In this document: one piece after another, positions 1 to 10,640 of the stretch | How positions within the stretch are numbered: position 1 is the stretch's first letter | Layout: the number at the start of each line of letters is the position of its first letter | Source of the DNA: Pegea sp. RAD2-039 | Lineage: Eukaryota; Chordata; Thaliacea; Salpida; Salpidae | Length of the DNA stretch: 64,000 nt | Assembly: GCA_034620365.1 (NCBI GenBank) | Contig: JAQGEQ010000192.1 | Span: 1,979,001-2,043,000, forward strand | Direction of reading: 5' to 3' | Notes under the pieces: generated by a model | Told to the model about the DNA's origin: nothing | The model's database searches: none | The model's input: only the letters and a program-made list of their open reading frames with translations | Made by a program: the position numbers and the translations under genes

Positions 1-705
1 AAAAAGAGATTCAAATAATAAAGTTGAATGATTAAAGTAATATCTGAAAAACATTAGCTTTGACAAAGGTAAAGATATAAAAGTAAGTTCATAATAAACA
101 TTAAAAACAAAATGATAAAATAGTTTATAACAAGTGTTCATTTGAATATTCAATTAAAAAAAATGTTTAGCCATAAAAAAAAACAAAATGTAGCAGATTG
201 CGTCAACGGTACCGAATGGGTTCGATCCCACTCATTTTACATACGAAGGCAAAGAAGTAACCGTTCGACTAAGCTCCCACAGCGAATTTAAAAGTACTTT
301 TTTTATAAACTAACTATTTCTCTCTATTTCCCTTATCGCTAACCTGTTTAGCGGCTTGTTTTCTTAATTTAATTTAAATAAAATTCCAAAACTATTGTTG
401 TAATTATTAGGCATACCAAAATAAAACAAAGTTTGAAAATAGTTTCACAGAAAATTACTTTTTAACATAAAACTTATTCTATCTCTTTCGTTTATTCTGT
501 AAAACAATGTTTAAGAAAATCTATTTAAAATATATTTATCAGTTTGATGAATACCAACTTTTTTTTGATATATTTTGATACAGTTCTTATATAAACCTTT
601 TAAGTTGCTGCTTAAATGATTTCAAATCAATTTTGTTTGTAACAACTTATTAGCAGTGATTAAATTCTCTTTCTACTTATGTATCTTCAAAAGTTATATA
701 TTATT
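1..705. repeat. Direct repeat, copy A (runs off the left edge)
   Basis: Bases 1-705 reappear almost unchanged at about 2253-2853, in the same orientation and about 2.25 kb away. Copy A holds about 100 bp (near 498-598) that copy B lacks. The similarity fades near 705 in this copy. The unit contains a tRNA-like SINE head on the minus strand. The window starts inside the repeat, so its true left end is unknown and further copies may lie upstream. Confidence 0.9.
170..286 (-). mobile_element. tRNA-derived SINE, copy in repeat A
   Basis: Read on the minus strand, the stretch starting near 281 has a tRNA-like internal promoter. An A-box-like segment lies at 274-258 (GCTTAGTCGAACGGTTA) and a B-box-like segment at 229-219 (GGGATCGAACC, one base off the GGTTCGANNCC consensus). 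The B box begins about 53 bases from the presumed start, which is the spacing of a real tRNA. The arms do not pair well enough for a functional tRNA. A T-rich tail follows near 187-170. I infer a tRNA-headed SINE; the parental tRNA is not identifiable by eye. Confidence 0.6.
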
Positions 706-2252
706 TGTTACTATTTAAAGACAACATTTGCAAATTTCTACTATTTCTGACGATATGAAATGAAAATATTTTCAATTTAATTTCAAAAAATAATTTTTCT
801 CCAATGTAAATAATTTTTGATGAAATTATTAATCTAAATGAACTATTTTTACTTATTTCCTTTGTGATTTATGGTTTATAAAACGATACTTGATTTATAA
901 ACTTAATATAAAGTTCAAGTATAAAAGGTATATGTTTAGCATTTAGCAAATATTAGCAGAAATTGTTGAAAAGTTGTTAAAAGAGCTAACTAGTCTTTGT
1001 AAACCACTAAATTAAATTACTTTTTATCTCTCTATTTGTTTAAACTTAAAATCTATCATTCAGTTTTATATGTCTATCACTATTCAACCAGAACAATCAG
1101 ATAAGCACTGAAATTTAATATAGACAGTTAATCTAAAAATTACTATAAATAGCAGTTATTGATGCTTACTTTGAAAAATCAACACCTAATTAAAGGTATC
1201 TTAAACAGCAAATCTAGGTTAAATAAACATTATTATGACAGTCGTGATTTTATGAAGATTTTAAAAACTGATTATTATATAAATATCAACTGAAAATCAA
1301 TTTTGCATGTTGTCCTTTAGATTTATCAAAAAGTTTGTTAGTCTGTTCTAACTATTAGTCTAAACTACTTTATCATTTTGTTTTTATTTGCCAAAACAAA
1401 TTTTTATAACTTTGAAATATTTAAAGTAAATTAATCTTACAGTGATTATATAGTTTCATGATGTTTTCAATATCTAAATTATAAATTAAACTTGTTTTTT
1501 GCAAAAATTACTAACTTAATTTTGAAACAAGTTTTTTATAAGGTTTATAAAATTTCAGACATTGTTTTCTTTTATAAAATTGAGATATCTTACTCAATTT
1601 TGATTAGGAAATAAATGTAGAGATCTGTTAAATCAATAATTTTCTAATTCACTGAAAATCATGAAAAAAATGTTGTTTTAAGTCTTAATAATCAGAATTT
1701 TATGATTTCAAAATGAAAATATGAGAAAAAGTTTATATTAAAATATAATTGATTTTAGAATTATGATAAATATTTATACATTAGTTGGTGTTTGAAAATA
1801 ACTTTGTTAGCATTTATTTTACTTTTATCTCCTTTTTGAACTGCAGTAGAAACATTTATACCATTTCTTGCTACTGTGCAGTTGATATCACATATATATT
1901 GGCATTATTAATACCTATATATAAAAATATCAGATAAAATAAAGAGAAATATCGAATCAATAAATTCAGAGCAAAAATAAGCAACCAAAAACGGATATAA
2001 GAATACTTGATTAGATTTTATTCTGATTTCCAGTTTTAGTAAACTTTACAATATATCTAACTAACAAATAACATATCAAAATGTGATTTAGTTATTTCAA
2101 ATTATACAATGCAGATGTTTGATTGTATATATTAAAAATTATTTAGTTCTTCTTATCTACATATTGAATATTTACAAGATAACACATGGTTGCAACAAAC
2201 AAAATCAATAAATGTTCAACAGCAAACATGGTACTACATGATTGCATATAAA
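706..2252. other. AT-rich spacer between the two direct repeats
   Basis: I see no coding signal, RNA gene or recognisable element in this stretch. It is the non-duplicated part between the two repeat copies. Confidence 0.6.
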
Positions 2253-2853
2253 AAAAAGATTCAAATAATAAAGTTGAATGATTAAAGTAATATCTGAAAA
2301 ACATTAGCTTTGACAAAGGTAAAGATATAAAAATAAATTCATAATAAACATTGAAAACAAAATGATAAAATAGTTTATAACAAGTGTTCTTTTGAATATT
2401 CAATTAAAAAAAATGTTTAGCCATAAAAAAAACAAAATGTAGCAGACTGCGTCAACGGTACCGAATGGGTTCGATCCCACTCATTTTACATACGAAGGCA
2501 AAGAAGTAACCGTTCGACTAAGCTGCCACAGTGAAATTTGAAAGTACTTTTTTTATAAACTAACTATTTCTCTCTATTTACCTTATCGTTAACCTGTTTA
2601 GCGGCTTCTTTTCTTAATTTAATTTACATAAAATTCCAAAACTATTGTTGTAATTATTAGGCATACCAAAATAAAACAAAGTTTGAAAATAGTTTCACAG
2701 AAAATTACTTTTTAACATAAAACTTATTCTATCTCTTTCGTCTATTCTTTTAAGTTGCTGCTTAAATGATTTCAAATCAATTTTGTTTGTAACTACTTAT
2801 TAGCAGTGCTTAAATTCTCTTTCTACTTTTGTATCTTCAAAATTTATATATTA
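2253..2853. repeat. Direct repeat, copy B
   Basis: This is the second copy of the sequence at 1-705, in the same orientation, with few substitutions and one deletion of about 100 bp relative to copy A (junction near 2747). A minus-strand open frame at 2143-2403 spans the copy boundary and has no support as a gene. Confidence 0.9.
2424..2530 (-). mobile_element. tRNA-derived SINE, copy in repeat B
   Basis: This is the same tRNA-like head as in copy A. The A-box-like segment is at 2523-2507 and the B-box-like segment at 2478-2468 on the minus strand, again with tRNA spacing. Because the flanks are shared with copy A, this copy probably arose by duplication of the whole block, not by an independent SINE insertion. 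Confidence 0.6.
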
Positions 2854-3634
2854 TTTTGGTTATTTTTTAACAAAATTGCATTTTAGAGTTTATAGAATTT
2901 TATATTTTTTCTTCCAAATACTTTTCTAAACCATCTTGAACCTCAAATTCAAGTACAGTTTACTCAATAACTTTTTTTGGTTTGTGAAAAGCTAAGGTGG
3001 TTTGATCGACTTATATTTATTCTATCAATTTAGAATTGCTTATTACATGCATGAAAAAGTTACGGTTCAGTTTATCGTATATATTTTTGATAAAAGTTTC
3101 AAACAGTAGATTTTAAGTTAATAACAAATCTACTATAATAATTAGTTATTACATCTAATTTAACCAAAATCTAAATAACGAATTTATGTAAAAGCAGATG
3201 TTGAAAAACACGTTCTTGAATTTTTAAGTTCACTTTATGCTGGCGAGATTGAAAAATGAAATTAGATGAACAATTTTATTAAGTCAAAATAGTGCTTTCA
3301 AAAAGTTTACAAATGATAATATTTATTGCACGAAATATCAAATCAAAGTTGCTAAAATGAATGGCTTGATGTGGTAAAAATGATAAAACACTATTTGAAG
3401 AAATTTGCAAATAATTTCAAATATAAAAAATTGCACTTCGATTATGTGAAGAAAATAATTGAATCAATTCAAAAATGTAATAAAAATTCAAATGCAAAAT
3501 ATCAATGACCATAATTATCCAGTTTATCAATCGGATATTAATAAGAAGACAAATTAATCAATTAATTTGGTTATCTACAATTTGGTGAAATAAAAAGGCA
3601 TCTTATGAGCTAAAAGATGAAGAATATGATTGAT
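2854..3634. other. AT-rich 3' flank of the TMEM179-like gene
   Basis: No gene is seen. A minus-strand AATAAA near 3323-3318, about 310 bp past the stop codon at 3635, is a possible polyadenylation signal for the TMEM179-like gene. Confidence 0.4.
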
Positions 3635-5542
3635 CTACTCTTGAAAAGTCTTGTTTACAACCCCCTGCTGCTCAGGTAGTGATCTTGACTTAATATTTCG
3701 ACGATAGTGTAAACCAGTTAACACGACGATAATCAACCACCACAAAACACAGAACCAAGAAGCTGACTTCAATACCAAATTTGAATTATATTTAATTTGA
3801 TAAAAAGAAAACCTACCTCAGAAGTGGTGAGATAAGAAAAAAGATGAGATGAATGAACTGACTTTGTTCCATAATTAAATGGAATTTTAGATACTTTGTA
3901 ACATTTGCTGTAAAAGTTTCATTTGCAAATATAGGCTTTTATCATTTTACAATTAATCAAAATGAGTCATTAAGTTAAATTGATATTTGCAAACAGCTGA
4001 AATTGTAAACTGATAAAAAATGTTTACATTATTTTAAAAGTTCTGAATATTATTACAGCCTTTAGATAAAGTAACTCACAGTTTTGATGATTCCTGTATA
4101 GATTTGCAAATGTTTTTTTTCCCAATACTTACAATACTAGCAGAAGCTAGTTTCAAGATAAAAAGCAAGAAAGTAATCAGCAAAGCAGGAAGTACCCACA
4201 TCTGATTCCTATAAATAGTTTTTAAGTATTCTATTTATCTAACTTTGTCACTTTTAGTGAAAATTCCATTAAAAAATATCGAAGTAATTACTAACAGCTT
4301 TAAAGTAAAAACTTACAGCATATTTAATACAATTAATAAATCATTAAACAAAGCTTACGCATTTTCCATGGACTTGTACAACGCATATATAGTGTAAGCT
4401 GCATAAATAAGACAAAATAATACTGTTGGAACTGTGAGATAAGTGCAAAAGTGGCAAATGGTATTTGAAGAAAATTTTTCAATTGAGAAATAATGAAATG
4501 TAGAATTGAATGAAACTTTGCCATTAAGAATACAGTTCCCTCCAAAATCACTCTAGAAATAAAAGGCTTTACTTAAATTGATTTTTATAAGTTTTAACTT
4601 TAACTTATCTAAACAACTATTTTCTAAAATCAAACAAACAATATATAAAATAAAAATTATTCTTTAAAATGGTTTTTAAGAAACATATAAGTGTTGATAT
4701 AATATATATGCTTTTGGATATTTTAAACTTAATTAAGCATAAATCACTCTAACTGCACTTTCATGGTTACAGCAAGCAACTACAACTTGAAATAAATTAA
4801 ATACTAAAAAGATAAGAAATAAGCATAAGAAAGTTTTTTTGTCTATTTTAAATATAAACAATAAAATAGCAAAGCTTATCATTTTATAGAAGTAGTTATA
4901 GTTAAGATAGGACACATTTTTAGCTTACTGATTCCAGAAAAATCTTTGAAATTTAAAATAGTAATCACTACATAATGACTTCAAATATAAATTTATTTAT
5001 TACAATAAATATGAAGGAGGGTGTCTGAAAAAAGCACCTCGCTAACATACACTCTAACAAATAACATCTATTAAGTTAAAAATATAGAAAGCAAAAGATG
5101 TAACACATGGCATTTCGGTAGTCCTGAAAATATATTACAGTGAACAATTACATGGAATTATAGTAATATCAAGAAAAGGAAAAATTCACAGTTTAGAAAT
5201 GGCAATGTTGGCAATATTATAAAGGTTCAACTTTTTCTTGAACAACACAAGTGATTCTGACATGACAATGTCTGATGACAGCTGGTTCCAAGTACTATAA
5301 ATCTACAACTTTGCTTATTTAAAAAAATACTGTAGTGATTACTACTACAGCTATTTAAATTTGTCATGAACAAATAAACGAAGTACTTAAAATCGATTGA
5401 AAAACTTTGAAACAATTTAACTAGATATTCAACTTACTTGAAGCAGACCCAATGGTACTGATGAGACAATTTCAGTTATTAAACATACAATGTAAATTAT
5501 AATAGCAGGAAAAAGAATTATATCAAATTTGAATTTGGCCAT
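3635..5542 (-). CDS. TMEM179-like four-helix membrane protein, five exons
   Basis: Spliced model on the minus strand: exons 5542-5438, 4552-4359, 4208-4080, 3907-3817 and 3766-3635. Phases agree at all four junctions and give 216 aa; vertebrate TMEM179/TMEM179B are about 220-230 aa. Four hydrophobic helices lie near residues 7-26, 70-93, 103-126 and 174-193. Family marks are VPLGLLQSDFGGNC (family form VPL..N..DF.G.C), SASIVSIG after helix 3, a short Cys-bearing loop (Cys134, Cys145), and SASW at the start of helix 4. The basic tail after helix 4 is probably cytoplasmic. Introns are 885, 150, 172 and 50 bp. The start ATG follows a TTTTCAG directly, so the mRNA 5' end is probably spliced on (5' UTR intron or spliced leader). 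The role of the family is unclear. I am sure of the gene; family assignment rests on recalled homologues. Confidence 0.85.
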
Positions 5543-7130
5543 CTGAAAATATGAATATATATATCAACCTAAAATAAATTTTCATGAATTGATTAAACTA
5601 ATGTTAATTTTTCTTAAGTTTAGTTCTATCTGACTTTAGAACTATCATGTTATGATAAGTTAGAAACTATTTAGTCAATTCTCAAAACATAAAGATAATA
5701 TCAGTGTAATTATAAGTATAAGCAGACACTATTTACACCCAGACTATCTCAATATTTTTGCTTACAACTAATTTATTACTTAAATTATTTGACTTTTTTG
5801 ATATATTAAAAAATAAGAACCAACATTTTCAACAAACTAAACTATACGGCAAAATTACTTTTAAACATATAAACAGACAAATAAATAAACAACTATATAA
5901 ACAGACAAGTAAGAACTGAAATAATCAAGACTTGAAGAAAATTGATAACACAGTCACAATTAATAAAAAATAACAAAAAATATAAATTTTGTGAAGGAAT
6001 ATTCTAAAATCTCATTAAAATAATTGTTTAAGCTTATAAATAAAATAAAAAAATAAATTTAATATAAAAAGTATAACTAGTAGGAAATTACATAGTAAAT
6101 AAAAATTTATGTATTTCAATAAGAAATAAACAAAAGAAAATAGAAAAACATCTAAAAACTAGAATTTAAAGTTTGAAACAATTGTTTTGAGTCGTAATTG
6201 TCCAAAAACAACATTTGCAAAACTTTTGCTACTAAAGGTAAAATAATATAAACAATTATTAAAACAATCTAATTTAAATAAAAAAAATTAGAAAAACAAT
6301 TTACTTTAATTAAAATGAGATTTACTGATGGTATTAGACTGCAAGAACTTCTTTGACTTATCTGTTTAGCTTTTTAAGGTTAACAAAAATGAACTTGATA
6401 TAAAATTTAGGTTTAAATAAATGTATAATTCGTTTTTAGTAAATTGTGTAGCACACAAATTTTACAGCTGTATAATAATAATCTGTAGATTTGAGTTTAT
6501 TGTTTAAATAGCATATTAATCAATTTAAACAAATAAAAAAATATAATATAATAATAAATTAATTTCCATTATCATTAACTAAAGTTAGAACAAGAACTTG
6601 TAGTTTAATTTTTAGCAAAATATCTACACCAGCATTTCACAAAACTACGTGAAATTTCACATTAAATTAATAAGACATTATACTTATCTAATCCTTAGTT
6701 AAAATGGAAAGTTAGGTTAAAGTTTTTATTATGAGACAAAAGGCGAAGTTATAGAGTTTAGTATAGTTGTAATGTCCAGTACATCATATTAATCTATTAA
6801 AAAAACATTTGTATTTTACTTTTATAATTGTTTAAACCATTCGAAATGTACGATTATGCAAACCTTTATTTCTAATTTCATTAATTGTATTGTTTTATGT
6901 TTTTGCTTTTTTGAATCGTCGATTATAAACTAAGTTTTTTATTTTTTAGCATTAGGACAATTATTAAAAGTTTTAAATGCTGAAAGAAAGTTTAATTGAA
7001 TCTAAGTTAAAATTATCAGTCACAAACTTTGTGTTCAAGGAACTCAATCTTTTTTAATTATATTTCTATCAAATTGAATTTCATTTCTTAGAACCTCTTG
7101 AAGCTTAGTATTTGCTTTCTGGTGTTCTCA
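5543..7130. other. AT-rich intergenic stretch
   Basis: Upstream flank of the TMEM179-like gene. I see only A/T-rich runs, with no convincing exon, promoter element or repeat. Confidence 0.5.
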
Positions 7131-7140
7131 TTCATTTCAA

Positions 7141-7972
7141 ATGTTGATTGTATGCCAAATCATCGATGCAAAGGTTGTTCAAGATTTAGTGATCTCAAGA
7201 GGAACTACACAATTGATAAAAAATCATGTGAGAAGTTTATCATCGTTTTTTAAATTAATTTTTTATGAATTTCATTTATTATGTTAAAAAGGGTTAATCT
7301 TTACTAAAATTGATTCCATTTATTTAGAACTTTTAGAAGAATCATAGTTGTCATGCTAAGCTAGAAGCAAAAGGAAATTTAGTTGATATATATGAGATTA
7401 CAGCAAACATTTTATACAATATGAAAAAACTAACTTTTATATTCGACTTTGCCGAAGAAGTTTATCAAATGGCATTTCACATCACTTTGGAAGAGCTGAA
7501 AGTCTGAAACTAGTGACGAAAAGGATAAAAGAAACTCTGACACATGATGGTTGTTATGTCCATTTTAGATAAGCAAGAAATATTTGTGTAATAAAACAAT
7601 TGTTAGCTGGAAGCATTTATCTCAATTTTTTGATCTTTTTAAATCATTATTTCATTTATTGCTTCAGCTAAGTAGAGTATGTAATCAAATCTTTATCGAA
7701 TTCTTTAACCAGATAAATTTCAATAACAATTTTAAAACATCATTGTGTCTTTATTTACCGATTAGCTTACCAGATGAATATATGACATAAAACAATATTA
7801 TCTTCAAAGAAACAAAAAGACTGCAAACTAAATCTAAGCTTTTGATTGAACTTTTAGAAGCAAACCGTTTAGTTTTATTTCAGTTTCTTATGAATTATAT
7901 GATTTTACTTTTCACAAAAACTAAACCAATAATTTGTTCAAGAAAACAAAATGTAGATATTTCTACTTACTA
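7141..7972 (+). other. Cluster of coding-like fragments, unrecognised
   Basis: Five plus-strand open pieces follow one another in shifting frames. One begins at 7152 with MPNHRCKGCSRFSD, faintly like the start of a THAP zinc finger. Next come a piece around 7360-7507, a piece ending in HDGCYVHF near 7569, a 68-codon piece ending at 7790 with LYLPISLPDEYMT, and a 49-codon piece at 7826-7972. The amino acid make-up looks protein-like, unlike random AT-rich frames, but no single frame runs through. It could be a decayed gene or transposon, or exons of a spliced gene. I do not recognise the product. Confidence 0.3.
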
Positions 7973-8159
7973 AAGATTTCAACTCTAATAATATTTTTCG
8001 TTTTGAATATATTTTCAGCTTATTGGTTATTTTCTAATAAATAGTTCATATAAGTTGTGATAAACTATTTTTTGTACTTAATTGTATATTACTTTAAATT
8101 ATTCTATCTGGATAAGATATCACTTCTAACTTGCATGGTATGATTACACTAAAAATCTT

Positions 8160-9370
8160 TATGAAAGTAAAAACTAAGTAATACAGAAACTAAAGTCCAA
8201 TTCTGACAAACCGACTTCATCAAAACAAGCTTGCAATGGCAATTGCTAATGCTGCAATCAAATTTGCTCCGGTGAGGATCCGACAATAAAATATCTTAAA
8301 TGCTTCTCTTTTTTTATCTCACCTGTAGTGATGTGAGCAAGACAAGCTAAGATAAATTTGATAAAAACCAGATGAAGTATGTATGTTCCAGCATACAGAA
8401 ATTAAAGTCCATTTCTGACAAAGTGACTTCATCAAAACAAGTATGCAATGGCAATTGCCAATCCTGCAATCAAACTTGCTCCGGTGAGGATCCGACAATA
8501 GAGTGTATTAAATGCTTCTCTTGTTTTTATCTCACCTGTAGTGATGTGAACAAGAAAATCTATGATATATTTGATAACAACAAGATGAAGCAAACGGAGG
8601 TTAAATGGTTCTGCATTAAATGTATAATCATTGACATAATTTCTCTCTTCTCTAATTTTAATTCAAGATTACCCGACATCAGAAAATCGATATTCACTGG
8701 AATGGTCAAACTTAAATCTGTAATTAGCAACGATGTTGCCAAAATGAACGACACAATTTATAGTTTTTCCAAATCATTTTATGAAATGTAGAGAAGTTGC
8801 ACAGAAACTCGTCATATGGGCCTCGGTGATCGGCGACTCTAATTCCGACAAAAAATAGCTATCATGGAGTAACTTCTTGCTAAGAAGGTCACTGAGACTT
8901 ATAAAGATGATGACAATAAGTTTTTAATCAAATGTGAACTCAAAGCCTTGATTTTGTGGACATTTTAAGGATATCAATGACTAGACTTGGAGTGCAGACT
9001 TTAGTTCACCAAAGACTGTTGAAAGTGTCTTTTAAGAAAAGCTGGGTGTACGCAAGTTTCTTGTCAAGGTGTATAAGCTAAAGCTTGAGAAAAAATTCGA
9101 ACGCATTAGAGTCAACATGATTTGTGTGAAGATGATCACTTAGAAAATAAACGTTTTCTATAAGAGGCGTATAACTGAAATCAGAAGGAACAGCCAACTG
9201 ATTTCAAATAAAAAGTTCGAGGTCCACCATAGGCCATGAGAATTGTAAAAGTTTTTCAAAAAAAGGAAATGAAGAATAACCACCGGCGGAATCGATACTA
9301 GCGGCCATGAAAGGATTTTGTTTACAATGTGAAAGTAGCAATCCTCATGATTTAAAAAAATACCGAGCTG
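8160..9370 (+). mobile_element. Retroelement ORF1-type remnant with PHD-like zinc finger (LINE-like, broken)
   Basis: The longest open part, 8372-8791 (139 codons), has cysteines spaced like a PHD finger: Cys29/Cys32, Cys45/Cys48, Cys56, then WFCIKC at 79-84. The usual finger histidine is not obvious. PHD-type fingers at this position are typical of the first ORF of some LINEs. Downstream, to about 9370, other frames carry pieces like the rest of such proteins, for example a basic stretch with RRITEIRRNSQLISNKKFEV. The element is broken in several places. It may instead belong to the LTR element that starts just after it, so the family assignment is tentative. Confidence 0.5.
8181..8590 (+). 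repeat. Tandem duplication, period 212 bp, covering a PHD-like finger
   Basis: The block beginning at 8181 (ATACAGAAACTAAAGTCC) recurs from 8393 (ATACAGAAATTAAAGTCC), and the match continues through the zinc-finger codons to about 8378 and 8590. Both units encode the start of the same cysteine-rich domain, but only the second sits in a long open frame. The match is high but clearly below identity, so the duplication is not very recent. Confidence 0.85.
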
Positions 9371-9389
9371 ATTCAATCATTTGTTACAA

Positions 9390-10640
9390 AAATGGGAAGC
9401 ATGGGTCAGAGTTGCTATACTCTGCAGTTGAAAAGCAGGCGCTGCCATTTTCACGGCTATTCAAAAATGGAGTCACTTGCTTATGAGGCAACACTTCTGC
9501 CTGATAACAGAACAAAGCTCGGTAGTGTTTATGCTAAAAAAAAGTCGAAAATCAAGAATGCTAAAATTATGAGTTGAAATTGGTGTCTTTTTCGCACCCT
9601 ATAAGTTATAGACCGGGAGATAAAATGTGGGGCCTGGACGCGTTATCGAGAACTTACTGTGGACCTATATCGACTACAAAATCGGGTATTAAGATCTTTC
9701 ATCAAACTTTGTGTTGCCCAGGTATCACTCGAATGTGGTATTATATGAGGTTAAAAAACTTCCCTGGCTGATATAGGATGTTGTGACGAGTGTGAAATCT
9801 GTTTGGAAGTTTGTCAGGTGAGCGATGACACTCTCATCAAAGCTACACGGCCGATGAAAAGATTAAAGTGGATTTTATGGGTCTTATTGCGAGTAGTTGT
9901 AAGAATGTACTTTTCTTGTGGATTGTTGACGAGTTTTCTGATTTTATTTTTCACTTTCCATATTCTAAGGTAGATTCTATCATGGTAATTAGCTGCTTGG
10001 AGGAAGTATTTGGAACTTGCAGTCATATCCATTCTAATTGAGGGTCAGCTTTCATGTCTCGACAACTGAAGGATTATCTCTTACAAAGAGGAGTTTCAAG
10101 CAGTATGACAACTTCCTACCATCCACAAGGTAAAGATCAGGTAGAGAGGTATAATGGAATAGTCTGGAGGGCAGTGTCGTGTATTGAAGTTTAGAGATCT
10201 ACCAACCAAAGATTAGAAAAGGGCGTTAAGTGCCCTTTAAGTGTTCGGTCTTTGTTGTGTACATAAACAAACAAAGCTCTTCTCTCAAGATTCTTTAGCT
10301 CCAGTTGAAGAAACACCTCAGGACCGCAGCTTACAGGATTGGCTTTGCAAGTTAGGACAGGTACTCTTACGAAACTTTGTACGCAGGGGGCAAGGATGAT
10401 GATATTGTAAAGAAGGTTGAACTGCTGGGGACTAACCCGATGTACGTGCAAGTCTGCAATCCGGATGGCAGGGAATCCTACGTTTCTTTGAGACATCTTA
10501 CCAGATACCCAAATGCAGATGAACATGACCTTGACGTTCATTCAGGGGTAAAAAAGAGAATAGTCCTCGACGGGCTTGGAGGTGTACCTTCAAAGCGCTA
10601 CAGTTGAGACTAATTGTCGTTGATGGCTATAAAGAGACAA
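9390..10640 (+). mobile_element. Ty3/Gypsy LTR retrotransposon fossil, RNase H tail to integrase
   Basis: In order, this stretch carries the end of the RNase H region (about 9392-9577), an H2C2-type zinc-binding segment (about 9640-9780), the integrase core with its TTSYHPQG motif and following QVERYN (about 9800-10190), and a C-terminal integrase region (about 10377-10607). Order and motifs are those of Ty3/Gypsy pol. The element is broken in several places, and its gag, protease and reverse transcriptase are not seen. A TATA-like box and AATAAA near 10858-10904 could belong to a remnant 3' LTR, but no matching 5' LTR is visible. It looks old. Confidence 0.75.

Noticed and set aside
170-286. 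Functional tRNA gene
   Set aside because: The boxes are spaced correctly, but acceptor and T arms do not pair.
1-2853. Direct repeats read as LTRs of a short element
   Set aside because: The space between them has no retroelement coding, and each repeat carries an internal SINE.
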